From positions 5,834,001 to 5,898,000 of the forward strand of contig NZ_CP074380.1 in the NCBI RefSeq assembly GCF_022695595.1: 64,000 nt of DNA. Reading direction: 5' to 3'. The stretch comes from Streptomyces sp. MST-110588. Lineage in GTDB: Bacteria > Actinomycetota > Actinomycetes > Streptomycetales > Streptomycetaceae. Position 1 is the first letter of the stretch. Each line of letters starts with the position of its first letter. The notes under the pieces were generated by a model. It was not told where the DNA came from and did not search any database. It worked only from the letters and a program-made list of their open reading frames with translations. Shown piece by piece: positions 45,034 through 53,823 of this stretch. A program made the position numbers and the translations under genes.

Positions 45034-45851
45034 GCACGGTCGTCGCCAGCGACCTGGACCGCACCCTGATCTATTCGGCCGCCGCACTGGGCCTGACCAT
45101 GCCCGACGCCCGGGCGCCACGGCTGCTGTGTGTCGAGGTCTACGAGCACAAGCCGCTCTCCTACATGACGGAGACGGCCGCCGGGCTGCTGGACACCCTG
45201 GCGCGCGAGACCGTTTTCGTGCCGACCACCACCCGCACCCGTGAGCAGTACGGCCGTATCCATCTCCCGGGGCCGAGGCCGCGATTCGCGATCTGCGCGA
45301 ACGGCGGCCACCTCCTCGTGGACGGGGAGCCGGACCGGGACTGGCGGCGGACGGTCACCGCACGGCTCACCGCGGAATGCGCCTCCCTGGAGGAGATCCG
45401 CGCGCATCTGCTGCGCACCGCCGACCCCGCGTGGCTGCTCAAGGAACGGGTCGCCGAGGACCTTTTCGCCTACCTCGTCGTCGACCGGGCCCTGTTGCCG
45501 GAGACCTGGGTGAAGGACCTGGCCGGCTGGGCGGAGGCCCGCGGCTGGACCGTGTCCCTCCAAGGACGCAAGATCTACGCCGTGCCGAAGCCGCTCACCA
45601 AGGGCGCGGCCGTCGCCGAAGTCGCGCGCCGCACCGGAACCGAGCAGGTTCTCACGGCCGGCGACTCCCTTCTGGACGCCGACCTGCTGCTGGCCGGAAC
45701 CCAGGGCTGGCGCCCGGGACACGGCGAGCTGGCGGACTCGGGCTGGGACGCCCCCCACGTCACGGCACTGACCGAGCGGGGTGTCGCGGCGGGCGAGGAG
45801 ATCCTGCGCGCGTTCATCCGCGCCGCCGCCTGCCCTGGCCGCGTCTGCTGA
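45030..45851 (+). CDS. HAD family hydrolase of Ter gene set
   Basis: 273 aa, ATGA overlap with the StiP-like gene. HAD motifs: I VVASDLDRTLIY (nucleophile Asp near 7), II FVPTTTRTREQY near 70, III Lys in KPLTKGAAVAEVA near 190, IV VLTAGDSLLDADLLLAG near 210. Cof-type cap region between. Probably removes a phosphate from the product of the preceding enzymes. The last ~13 codons overlap the 3' end of the convergent dedA-like gene by 38 bp, so the C-terminus (AACPGRVC) may be a recent extension. Confidence 0.87.
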   Translation: MSTVVASDLDRTLIYSAAALGLTMPDARAPRLLCVEVYEHKPLSYMTETAAGLLDTLARETVFVPTTTRTREQYGRIHLPGPRPRFAICANGGHLLVDGEPDRDWRRTVTARLTAECASLEEIRAHLLRTADPAWLLKERVAEDLFAYLVVDRALLPETWVKDLAGWAEARGWTVSLQGRKIYAVPKPLTKGAAVAEVARRTGTEQVLTAGDSLLDADLLLAGTQGWRPGHGELADSGWDAPHVTALTERGVAAGEEILRAFIRAAACPGRVC

Positions 45852-46443
45852 TCCGTACGGCCAGGAAGGCCAGCACCGCCAGTGCGGCAGCCAGCAGAAC
45901 AACCTTCGCATACACATCCACATAGCCGGTCACCTCCTTCCAGTTCTCGCCGAGCGCACGGCCGGCGAGAACGAAGACCGCATTCCAGATGGCACTGCCG
46001 AGCGTGGTCAGGACCACAAAGGCCGGTAACGGCATGCGCTCGATACCGGCCGGCACCGATATCAGGCTGCGGAAGACGGGAATCATCCGGCCGAGGAACA
46101 CCGCCTTGTGTCCGTGCCGCCGGAACCAGCGCTCCGTCTTCTCGATGTCAAGGACACTGACCAGCGGCAGCCTGGCCGCGATCGCGACCGTGCGCTCCCG
46201 CCCGAGCAGCGCGCCCACGCCGTACAGGGCGAGTGCGCCGGTCACGGACCCGAGCGTCGTCCACGCGAGCGCGGACAGCAGATCCATCCGCCCCTGGCCC
46301 ACCGCGAAGCCGGCCAGCGGCAGAATCAGCTCGCTGGGCAGCGGCGGGAAGAGGTTCTCGGCGGCGATCGCCAGGCCGGCGCCGGGCGCGCCGAGGGTGT
46401 CGATGAGGCTGATGAGCCAGCCCGTTCCGGTGTTCTCGATCAT
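45814..46443 (-). CDS. DedA family membrane protein
   Basis: 209 aa, ATG at 46443, five or six membrane segments. DedA/SNARE-associated features: ENLFPPLPSELILPLAGFAVGQG with the functionally important Glu near 40-50, then GRMIPVFRSLISVPAGIERMP with the R-x3-P-x-x-R-S/T motif near 120. DedA proteins are flippases or transporters for lipid carriers and affect membrane potential and drug resistance. Divergent from a two-component system over a perfect inverted repeat, so it may be its target. Convergent 38-bp overlap with the HAD gene. Confidence 0.87.
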   Translation of the reverse strand: MIENTGTGWLISLIDTLGAPGAGLAIAAENLFPPLPSELILPLAGFAVGQGRMDLLSALAWTTLGSVTGALALYGVGALLGRERTVAIAARLPLVSVLDIEKTERWFRRHGHKAVFLGRMIPVFRSLISVPAGIERMPLPAFVVLTTLGSAIWNAVFVLAGRALGENWKEVTGYVDVYAKVVLLAAALAVLAFLAVRISRRGQGRRRRG

Positions 46444-46476
46444 GCTTCAACGCTAAAAATTTCTCTCCGCGAGCAC

Positions 46477-46516
46477 ACTGCGGAAAACCGCACAGAACCT
46501 TGCGGTTTTCCGCAGT
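46477..46516. promoter_or_regulatory. perfect 16-bp inverted repeat, divergent operator
   Basis: ACTGCGGAAAACCGCA (46477-46492) is the exact reverse complement of 46501-46516, separated by 8 bp. Each arm is itself a dyad (TGCGG-AAAA-CCGCA). It lies between dedA and the histidine kinase gene. TAGCGT at 46538-46543 may be the -10 for the kinase. Confidence 0.7.
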
Positions 46517-46559
46517 ACAGCGCGATCACGCAGCCGCTAGCGTCTCGATCACGCGGGGG

Positions 46560-47687
46560 ATGACACGGCGCGGGATGCGCCACATGTGGAGAGCGCTGGT
46601 CGGCGCGGGCTTGGTGACGATGGAGCTGCCGTTCGTCGCGCTGACCGGGCTCGCGATGCTTTGCGTATACCTCTGGCCGCGCGGGCGGCGGGCGGTGCTG
46701 CGGCCGGTGATGTCCGTCGCGCGGTGGCTGGTGGAGATCGAGCGCCGTCGCCTGCGACGCGGCGGAGCCGACTTCGCCTCCGAGTACGACGACGCACGCG
46801 CGCTCGGATATCTCGCCTCGCGCGCGGCATTGGGGCTGCTGGGCGTGCTCGTGCTGGTGTGTGTGACCGCCGGGGCGACGGTGGTGCTGTGGGCGTCGAC
46901 GGCCTGGATGTTCGACGAGATCCGTCATCCGGTCGATGTCGCGGAGACCGGCTTCGGCGCGGCCCTGCTCCTGTTCATCAGTGTCCAGGGCATGTTCGGG
47001 GTGTCGACGATGGAAGCCCGGCTGGCCCGTCATTTCCTGGGCCCGAGTCACGCCAGGGAACTGGAGCGCCGCGTCGAGGAGTTGGCGTCCAGCCGCGCGG
47101 GGGTCGTGGCCGCGGTGAACGACGAGCGGCGCCGTATCGAAAGAGACCTGCACGACGGTGTGCAGCAGCGGCTGGTGGCCCTGGGCATACTGCTCGGCCG
47201 CGCCCTGCGAAGCAAGGACCAGGCACGCGCGACCGCGCTGCTGCAACAGGCCCATGAGGAAAGCCGGCGGGCACTGACCGAACTGCGCGAAGTGGCGTGG
47301 CGGGTCTATCCGACGGTGCTGGACGAGGCCGGTCTGCGTGCGGCGCTGGAGACGGTCGCCGAACGTTCCGCCATCCCCGTACGGCTCTGCTACCGCCTGA
47401 ACCGCGATCCGGATACCGCGGTGGCCACCGTCGCCTACTTCGTGGTGTGCGAGGCGGTCACCAACGCCGTCAAGCACTCCGGCGCCGGGCTGATAACCGT
47501 CTGCGTCGACCGGAAGGAGAGCATCTTGTTCCTGCACATCGAGGACGACGGCACGGGCGGGGCCAATGCCTCCGGAAGCGGACTGTTCGGGCTGTCCCGC
47601 CGGGTCGCCGCCCTCGACGGCCGGCTCAGGGTCAGCAGCCCGGTCGGCGGGCCCACCACTGTCACCGCGGAGCTGCCGTGCGCGTAG
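46560..47687 (+). CDS. sensor histidine kinase (HisKA_3 type)
   Basis: 375 aa from the ATG at 46560; ATGs at 46575 and 46584 are alternatives. The open frame to a TTG at 46500 is rejected because it would translate through the inverted-repeat operator. Two membrane hairpins (residues ~10-40 and ~95-150) precede DERRRIERDLHDGVQQRLV (phospho-His near 198), then FVVCEAVTNAVKHSGAG (N-box) and ASGSGLFGLSRRVAALDG (G-box). The response regulator overlaps its 3' end by 10 bp. The signal is probably membrane-related, given the divergent DedA gene. Confidence 0.92.
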   Translation: MTRRGMRHMWRALVGAGLVTMELPFVALTGLAMLCVYLWPRGRRAVLRPVMSVARWLVEIERRRLRRGGADFASEYDDARALGYLASRAALGLLGVLVLVCVTAGATVVLWASTAWMFDEIRHPVDVAETGFGAALLLFISVQGMFGVSTMEARLARHFLGPSHARELERRVEELASSRAGVVAAVNDERRRIERDLHDGVQQRLVALGILLGRALRSKDQARATALLQQAHEESRRALTELREVAWRVYPTVLDEAGLRAALETVAERSAIPVRLCYRLNRDPDTAVATVAYFVVCEAVTNAVKHSGAGLITVCVDRKESILFLHIEDDGTGGANASGSGLFGLSRRVAALDGRLRVSSPVGGPTTVTAELPCA

Positions 47688-48337
47688 TACTTGCCGACGA
47701 TTCGACCCTGCTGAGAGAGGGACTGATGCGACTGCTGGCCGAGGAGGGGCATGAGGTGATGGCCGCGGTGGGCGACGCCGCCGAACTGATCACGGTGCTG
47801 GAGCACGCCGCCAAGGAAGGACGGAGGCCGGACGCGGTCGTTGTGGATGTGCGTATGCCGCCCACGCACACCGATGAGGGGCTGCGGGCGGCGATGGAGA
47901 TACGGGAGCGCTGGCCCGGGGTCGGGGTGCTCGTGCTGTCGCAGTACGTCGAACGGCGTTATGCGACCGAGTTGCTGACCGACGACAGCAAGGGCGTCGG
48001 CTACCTCCTCAAGGACCGTGTGGTGCAGGTGGACGAGTTCCTGGACGCGCTGGAGCGGGTCGGTGCCGGGCAGGCGGCCTTCGACTCCGAAGTCGTACGC
48101 CAGTTGCTGACGCGCAGCAGACGCGCCGATCCACTGGGCACGCTCACCTCGCGTGAGCGGGACGTCCTCGCGCAGATGGCCCAGGGCCATACCAATGCCG
48201 CGATCGCGGGCCGGCTGCACATTTCACAGAGCGGGGTGGAGAAACACGCCAACGCGATTTTCGACAAGCTCCAACTGACAGGGGCCTCCGGATACTCCCG
48301 CAGAGTGCTGGCCGTTCTGCGGTACCTGGGGAGCTGA
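47678..48337 (+). CDS. NarL/FixJ-family response regulator
   Basis: 219 aa from a GTG at 47678, inside the kinase 3' end. Receiver: VRVVLADDSTLLREG, phospho-Asp in AVVVDVRMPPTHTDEGL near 55, Ser/Tyr switch VLVLSQYVERRYA, Lys in GYLLKDRV. DNA-binding LuxR HTH: LTSRERDVLAQMAQGHTNAAIAGRLHISQSGVEKHANAIFDKL. A natural reader of the inverted repeat upstream of its own operon, though this is inferred from position only. Confidence 0.92.
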   Translation: MRVVLADDSTLLREGLMRLLAEEGHEVMAAVGDAAELITVLEHAAKEGRRPDAVVVDVRMPPTHTDEGLRAAMEIRERWPGVGVLVLSQYVERRYATELLTDDSKGVGYLLKDRVVQVDEFLDALERVGAGQAAFDSEVVRQLLTRSRRADPLGTLTSRERDVLAQMAQGHTNAAIAGRLHISQSGVEKHANAIFDKLQLTGASGYSRRVLAVLRYLGS

Positions 48338-48604
48338 GGCGTCTGGAGTGTCTGAAGCGTTTGAGTTTCTGAGGCGCCTGGGGGTGATGATGCGTCGGAA
48401 AACGGCTGTGCGTGATCTGTGATCCGTGCGGTTCGTGCGACCTGTGCAAGGAGAGTTGCAGGGGCCTTCGGGGCGGGTTCGGCCGCGGACCAGCGGGAGC
48501 TGCGGGGCGCGTGCGGGGACAGGTGCGTTCGTTCGGCGGTGCGGGTGCTCGGTTACTCTCGCGGCGGGCCGTACGGCTTCTACCTGGGAATCTGAGGAGA
48601 CGAA

Positions 48605-49267
48605 GTGACCGAGAGCAAGAGCACGCCGATCACCCCGGAACTTTACGACTACATGCTCGCGCACAATGCGCCGCTGGACGCGGTCCAGAGTGAACTCGTG
48701 GAGGTCACGCATCGGCGCTTCCCCGATGCGGCGGGAATGCAGTCGGCGCAGGAGCAGGCCCCGTTGCTCGCCTTCCTGGTGCGGTTGGTGGGCGCTCGGC
48801 ATGTGGTCGAGGTCGGTACCTTCACCGGGTTCTCGGCTCTGGCCATGGCGCAGGCGCTGCCTGCCGACGGGAAGCTGATCGCCTGCGATGTGTCGGAGGA
48901 ATGGACGGCGTACGGCCGCGAGGCGTGGGAGAAGGCGGGGGTCGCGGACCGTATCGACCTGCGGATCGCGCCCGCGCTGGACACCCTGAGGGCGATGCCG
49001 GCCACCCCGCACATCGACCTGGCGTATCTCGACGCGGACAAGTCCAACTATGTGGCGTACTGGGAGGAGCTGGTGCCGAGGGTGCGGGCCGGTGGGCTGA
49101 TCGTTGCGGACAATGTGTTCTTCCACGGCCAGGTCGTCGATCCGTCGGCCACCGGATCCGCCGAGGCGATCCGCACATTCAATGATCACGTTATGGCGGA
49201 CGAGCGGGTCGAGGCGGTCATGCTCACCGTTGCCGACGGGTTGACGGTGGCGCGCAGGCGCGGATGA
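48605..49267 (+). CDS. class I SAM-dependent O-methyltransferase
   Basis: 220 aa from a GTG at 48605 with GAGGAGA upstream. Caffeoyl-CoA O-methyltransferase-like family: VVEVGTFTGFSALAMAQALP (SAM loop near 65), IACDVSEEWTAYGREAWEKAGV near 95, DLAYLDADKSNYVAYWEELVPRVRAGGLIVADNV, with the divalent-metal Asp and Asn residues near 140-165. It methylates catechol-type or related hydroxyls in a metal-dependent way. Stand-alone; the 267-bp gap before it holds degenerate GCGTCTGGA/GTGTCTGAA-like repeats and no gene. Confidence 0.9.
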   Translation: MTESKSTPITPELYDYMLAHNAPLDAVQSELVEVTHRRFPDAAGMQSAQEQAPLLAFLVRLVGARHVVEVGTFTGFSALAMAQALPADGKLIACDVSEEWTAYGREAWEKAGVADRIDLRIAPALDTLRAMPATPHIDLAYLDADKSNYVAYWEELVPRVRAGGLIVADNVFFHGQVVDPSATGSAEAIRTFNDHVMADERVEAVMLTVADGLTVARRRG

Positions 49268-49469
49268 GGCGGTAGCACCGGTCGACAGGGCACGGGCCGG
49301 CACGGGCTGCCACGGCATGGAGCAGGAAGAACGCGAACCGGGAGGAGCACGGACGGGAGGAGGGCGGGCAAGCGGTGGCGCGGCCGAGAAGCGGTCACGC
49401 CGGTGCGCGATGCACGGTGGGGACCCGTCTGTGTCGGCGGGGCTGCGCCGGTGGATCTGCTGCGGTGGG

Positions 49470-49688
49470 TCAGCCGCAGCAGCCGCCTCCGCAGCATCCG
49501 CCACCGCCACCGGTTCCCGCGCTACGGGCGGGGGCGGAGGCCGTGCCGCCGACGGCGACCGTGGACAGCAGCTTGACCGTGTCCGAATGGCCGTCGGGGC
49601 AGGTCGCCGGGGCGGAGGACTCAGCCATCGGCCGGTTGAGCTCGAAGGTGGACCCACAGGAGCGGCAGCGGTATTCGTAACGAGGCAT
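49470..49688 (-). CDS. FmdB-type zinc ribbon protein with Cys/Gly-rich end
   Basis: 72 aa, ATG at 49688. MPRYEYRCRSCGSTFELNRPM opens the FmdB/CxxC_CxxC_SSSS putative regulatory ribbon; the second half of the knuckle is CPDGH rather than a full CxxC. The C-terminus G-G-G-G-G-C-C-G-G-G-C-C-G is a Cys/Gly-rich tail that may add a metal site. Function in this family is poorly known. The adjacent galactonate dehydratase is on the same strand, upstream of it. Confidence 0.8.
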   Translation of the reverse strand: MPRYEYRCRSCGSTFELNRPMAESSAPATCPDGHSDTVKLLSTVAVGGTASAPARSAGTGGGGGCCGGGCCG

Positions 49689-49815
49689 GGGGACAGATTA
49701 GCCGTGCGGGATGTACGTCCGGGATGTACGTCAGCGTGTGACCGTACGTACAGCCGTGCACGGCCGTGTTCGTGGCCGTACGGGTGGATGTGCTCCCCGG
49801 CGTTCTCCGGCTTCT

Positions 49816-50970
49816 TCACCACTCCGCGAACGAGCCGTCCTCATGCCGCCACACGGGGTTGCGCCAGGCGTGGCCCCGCTCGCCCGCCGCCCGTACCGCT
49901 GCCTCGTCCACGTCCACTCCCAGTCCCGGGCGGTCGGTGCGCAGCAGTGAGCCGTCCTGGAAGCGGAAGGGCGCCGGGTCGATGACGTAGTCGAGCAGTT
50001 CGGCGCCCTTGTTGTAGTGGATGCCGATGGACTGTTCCTGGATGAGGAAGTTCGGTGTGGTGAAGGCGATCTGGAGGCTGGCGGCGAGGGCGATGGGGCC
50101 CAGGGGACAGTGCGGCGCGACATGGGCTCCGTACGTCTCCGCCAGCGCGGCGATTCTGCGCAGTTCGGAGATTCCGCCCGCATGGGAGACATCCGGCTGG
50201 AGTATCGCCACACCGGCCTGGAGCGGGGCCAGGAAATCGCGCCGGGTGAAGAGGCGCTCGCCGAGCGCGAGCGGGATGTTGGAGGCGTTCACCAGGCCGG
50301 GCAGTGCGTCCATGTGGTCGCAGAGCACCGGTTCCTCGACGAACATCGGAGCGTATTCGGCCAGCAGCGGCAGCAGGCGGCGGGCATTGGCCGGGGAGAC
50401 CCGGCCGTGGAAGTCCAGCCCGAAGTCCCGGTGGTCACCCAGGACTTCGCGGGCGGTTTGTGCACGGGACAGACAGGACCGTATTTCCGATCGGGTGGCC
50501 AGCGGCGTCATCCGGCCGCAGCCGTTCATCTTGACCGCGGTGAAGCCCGCCTCGATCTGTGCGGTGAGCGCGTCGCGGATGTCCTGGGGGTCGTCGCCGC
50601 CGATCCATGCGTACGTACGGATCTTCTCCCGTACGGGGCCGCCGAGGAGCTGGTGGACGGGTACGCCGTACCGTTTGCCCTTGATGTCCCACAGGGCTTG
50701 GTCCAGACCGGCGACGGTGGAGGAGAGAACCGGCCCGCCGCGGTAGAAACCGCCCTTGGTCATCACCTGCCAGTGATCTTCTGTGCGCATCGCATCCTGG
50801 CCGAGGAGGTATTCGGCGAGTACCTCGACGGCCGCGCGGACCGGTTCGGCCCGGCCTTCGACGACCGGCTCGCCCCAGCCGACGAGCCCCTCGTCCGTCT
50901 CCACACGGACGAACATCCAGCGCGGCGGAACCAGAAACGTCTCGATACGACTTATACGACTGATCTTCAC
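49816..50970 (-). CDS. dgoD: D-galactonate dehydratase
   Basis: 384 aa from a GTG at 50970 (VKISRISRIETFLVPPRW); GTGs at 50982 and 51000 are open alternatives. Enolase superfamily, mandelate-racemase group: metal ligands in FGLDFHGRV, MFVEEPVLC and ALGERLFTR (near 180, 205 and 235). The catalytic His is in VAPHCPLGPIA near 285, and the end WRNPVWRHEDGSFAEW is standard. It dehydrates galactonate to 2-keto-3-deoxygalactonate. No other galactonate genes adjoin it. The N-terminus shows a small ISRISR duplication. Confidence 0.88.
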   Translation of the reverse strand: MKISRISRIETFLVPPRWMFVRVETDEGLVGWGEPVVEGRAEPVRAAVEVLAEYLLGQDAMRTEDHWQVMTKGGFYRGGPVLSSTVAGLDQALWDIKGKRYGVPVHQLLGGPVREKIRTYAWIGGDDPQDIRDALTAQIEAGFTAVKMNGCGRMTPLATRSEIRSCLSRAQTAREVLGDHRDFGLDFHGRVSPANARRLLPLLAEYAPMFVEEPVLCDHMDALPGLVNASNIPLALGERLFTRRDFLAPLQAGVAILQPDVSHAGGISELRRIAALAETYGAHVAPHCPLGPIALAASLQIAFTTPNFLIQEQSIGIHYNKGAELLDYVIDPAPFRFQDGSLLRTDRPGLGVDVDEAAVRAAGERGHAWRNPVWRHEDGSFAEW

Positions 50971-51159
50971 GAGCCGGCGCACCTCATCCCCTCGCTTCAC
51001 GCCGCACCATCGCGGCCGATGCCGTCACGGCGATGCTGTCGCGTCCCGTGCCGTGACGTCCCGTGCCGCGATGCCCCGCGGAGTGATGTCCCGTGCCGTC
51101 ATGGCCCGGAGCGGTTCGGCCATCACGTCCCGGCGCGTCCCGGCGCGGTTCGAGTCTCC

Positions 51160-51810
51160 CTACCGGGGCGGTGCGTGGGAACCCGTACGCGACCGGGGGC
51201 CGTGGTCGGCGGGCTGCTCGGAGTGCCGGGAGCGCCAGTACGGATTGTCGTGCGGCAGACCGGCGGTGACCCGCCCGTAGAGTCCGAAGGTCAGCAGCAT
51301 CACGCCGACCGCGAAGCTGAAGAGGACGTTCTGGATGCGGAAGGCGAGGTAGTTGTGACCGGTGTCCAGGAGGGCGAGATTGGCGAATCCGCTCAGCAGG
51401 AAGACCAGGCCCAGCACGATGTTGAGCGTCGACGCGAAGTTCCCGCCGATCATCATGCCGACGAAGAGCACGAGGCCCACGACGATCGACAGGGTGCTGA
51501 GCGCGCCGTTGGTGTTGAGCCCGCCGACGGTGGCATCGCCCGTGTCGAAGAAGCCGATCTTGTCGATCAGGCCGAGGATGCCGAAGACCAGCAGGATCAG
51601 GCCGGTCAGCCCGGCACCGATGCGGTAGATCCTGCTGAGCCGGTGGTCCACGGGCAGATGTTCATCGAGCCGGGTGCGCCGGCGCGCGTGCCGCCCCCTG
51701 CCGTGTCGCGAGCCGGTGCCCTGTGGCGAAGCTGTGCCGTGTGGGGGGTCTGTGCCGTGTGGTGAGCGGAAGGGGTGAAAGGACCCGTGGAGGGTCTGGC
51801 CAGCAGCCAT
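51160..51810 (-). CDS. DUF4383 membrane protein
   Basis: 216 aa, ATG at 51810. A ~55-residue His/Arg/Gly-rich N-terminus precedes four membrane segments in the DUF4383 pattern (IYRIGAGLTGLILLVFGILGLI; STLSIVVGLVLFVGMMIGG; ASTLNIVLGLVFLLSGFANL; NVLFSFAVGVMLLTFGLYG). Function unknown; homologues are common in Streptomyces. It ends near a degenerate CGTCCCGTGCCG repeat zone (51010-51150) that lies beyond its stop. Confidence 0.85.
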   Translation of the reverse strand: MAAGQTLHGSFHPFRSPHGTDPPHGTASPQGTGSRHGRGRHARRRTRLDEHLPVDHRLSRIYRIGAGLTGLILLVFGILGLIDKIGFFDTGDATVGGLNTNGALSTLSIVVGLVLFVGMMIGGNFASTLNIVLGLVFLLSGFANLALLDTGHNYLAFRIQNVLFSFAVGVMLLTFGLYGRVTAGLPHDNPYWRSRHSEQPADHGPRSRTGSHAPPR

Positions 51811-52064
51811 GTCCGGCCTCCTTCGCGCAGATGAGCCGCTGTGGTCAACCGTTGTGGATCAACCGTTGCAGACGGGCCGTCCGGGCCGTACCGCCGTACC
51901 TTTCGTACCTCTCTCCAGCATCCGCCTCGACGCCCCGTACCGCCAACGGGCCACAGCCACGGCACTCCACGCCCACCGCACCTCACGCCCCACGGCACCC
52001 CGTGGCATCCCAGGCGCCCCAGCAGCGCCCTGCATCTCGGCGGGCAGCACGTTCGAAGGCCGGC

Positions 52065-53488
52065 TCAGCCGCCCCCGGCGCCCCGCTCCTCCCGGATCTC
52101 CTGTACGACGCGCGTCGCCGTCTGCCGTACCGCTTCCGTCTCCATCAGGAAATGCCACCAGTCCGGATGCCGGCCCTCCAGGCCCGCGACCGCCCGGTCC
52201 AGCCGCGCCACCGCATCGTCCAGCGGACGAGCGTGCCGGGGATCGGGCGTACTGCGTCCAGCCATCGCCAACCGCTGGGCATCCCTGATCGCGAACCGCG
52301 TCCGTTCGATCTCTTTCTGCTGATCGAAGGACACTTCATCCAGCCGTCGCAGCCGGTCACCGGCCGCCGACACGGCTTCGTCCGTGGTGTTCAGCAGCGC
52401 CCGCACGGTCGCCAGCCGCGAGGTCGCGTCCGCCCACCGCTGTTCGTCCCGCGCCTGCTGCGCCTCCCGCAGCTTCACTTCCGCCTGCTGTACGGACCGG
52501 GCCGCCTGCTCCGGTACGTGCTGGAGGTCCTGCCAGCACGCCGCGCTGTAGCGCCGGCGCAGCTCGCTGAGCACCGGATCGACCTTGCCCGCCCGCGTCG
52601 TGATCGCCTGGGACCGGGTCCGCAGCGACACCAGCCGCTTGTCGATCTCCGCGGCCTTCTCCGGCAGCCGTTCCGCCTCGGTCCGTACGGATTCGGCCTG
52701 GCGCAGCACCTCGTCGGCGCGCCGGATCGTCTCCTGTACGCCGTGTACGCCCGCGCCCTGGTTGAGCTTGGTCAGCTCCGGCGCGAGCGTCGCCAGCCGG
52801 GCCGTGAGATCGTCGGCCTTCAGGCCCCGCGCACGGACCGCGTCCAGCGTGTTGCTCGCCGCCAGCAGGGCCTGCCGCGCCCGCTCCACCGCCGGCGCCA
52901 GCCGTGCCAACTGCGACTCGGCGGTCTGCAGCAGGGGCTCCAGGCTCTGCGCGAACCGGTCCAGCTCCCTCTTGACCTGATCCAGTTCGTCCTTGGCCCG
53001 CGTCAGGTCCGCGCGAGCCCGCGAGGCGGCGCCCCCGTCGAGATCGTCGCGGTCCAGGTCATGGGAGTCCACCGCGCTGATGTAGCCCTGGCTGACCTCG
53101 TCGATCCGCTGCCCGAAGCCCTCGTAGTCCGCCGCGGCCTTCCGCGCCGCGGGCGAATTGTCCACGGCGGTGATCGTTTCTATCGTGATCCGCAGATCGC
53201 GCTGCGCCGTGTCCAGCTCGTAGAACGCCGCCGCCGCGGCATCCTTGGCGGCCTGGGCGTCGGCCCGCTGGCTCTCGCCCCGCCCGAACCAGCGCCGCGT
53301 ACCACCCCCGCGAACGCCGCGGGGACCACTGCCACCGCCGCCGCCAGCAACGGCAGGGGCAACAGCATCAGCGTCACCACATCGCGGACCGGCCCGCTCG
53401 CCGCCGGCCTCCTGCCCCGCCGGACCGCCTCCCCACGGACACGACGGCTTGCCCGCTGCTCGTACGGCTGCGTGTGTGTCGCCGTCAC
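52065..53488 (-). pseudogene. membrane-anchored coiled-coil protein, apparent -1 frameshift
   Basis: Start GTG at 53488 (VTATHTQPYEQ) with AGAGGG just upstream. One membrane segment follows (LMLLPLPLLAAAVAVVPAAFAG, near 45-68), then the frame is lost at a run of five C at 53305-53309 (plus strand). With one more base it continues GGTRRWFGRGESQRADAQAAKDAAAAAFYELD into a ~390-residue Ala/Leu/Arg/Glu-rich coiled coil (for example LARLAPAVERARQALLAAS), ending at 52065. The restored protein is 474 aa, type II topology likely. No known domain recognised. It may be intact in the cell if the missing base is a sequencing error. Confidence 0.7.
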
Positions 53489-53637
53489 ATCCCTCTCCCG
53501 ATCGGATCGCCCCAGGCCGGCTGCCCGGCTGTCATTCTCCCACCCCACACGAACGAACACACCGGCCGGTAAGTTCACGCTTCGCCCACGGGTTTGCAGA
53601 TCAGCCCGGGTGGCAAGGTAGTCTGTCGGTTCGAAGG

Positions 53638-53712
53638 GGGCGCATAGCTCAGCGGTAGAGCGCTGCTCTTACAAAGCAGATGTCGGCGGTTCAAATCCGT
53701 CTGTGCCCACCA
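53638..53712 (+). tRNA. tRNA-Val (anticodon UAC)
   Basis: 75 nt with encoded CCA. Acceptor GGGCGCA pairs with TGTGCCC. D-arm AGCTCAGCGGTAGAGC, anticodon stem CTGCT/AGCAG around loop CTTACAA (anticodon TAC, reads GTA), and T-arm with GGTTCAAATCC. Followed at once by a 15-bp terminator. Confidence 0.97.
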
Positions 53713-53715
53713 GTG

Positions 53716-53751
53716 AAAAGACCCCTGGCCGATCACGGCCAGGGGTCTTTT
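53716..53751 (+). terminator. terminator after tRNA-Val
   Basis: AAAAGACCCCTGGCC pairs fully with GGCCAGGGGTCTTTT around GATCAC. The T-rich end on both strands makes it a classical bidirectional terminator. Confidence 0.92.
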
Positions 53752-53823
53752 GGCATCTGCCGCGGCGACTGGGCCGGCATCAGCGGCTACGCTCCGCGAC
53801 GGCGGTGCCCCGGGCCGATGGGT

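Noticed and set aside
39676..45120. A 1814-codon open frame on the minus strand
   Set aside because: It is the antisense shadow of the HpcH, PRTase and StiP genes, kept open by high GC codon bias. Only its last ~200 codons are real, as the frameshifted TerD tail.
36032..45851. Ter region as a polyketide or NRPS cluster
   Set aside because: There are no synthase, adenylation or carrier-protein domains; the enzymes are PRTase, aldolase-like and HAD types only.
46500..46559. Extended N-terminus of the histidine kinase from a TTG at 46500
   Set aside because: It would translate through one arm of the perfect inverted-repeat operator, and there is no ribosome site upstream.
53638..53712. tRNA-Val as an integration site for a mobile element
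   Set aside because: No integrase gene and no repeated tRNA 3' end were found in the window.
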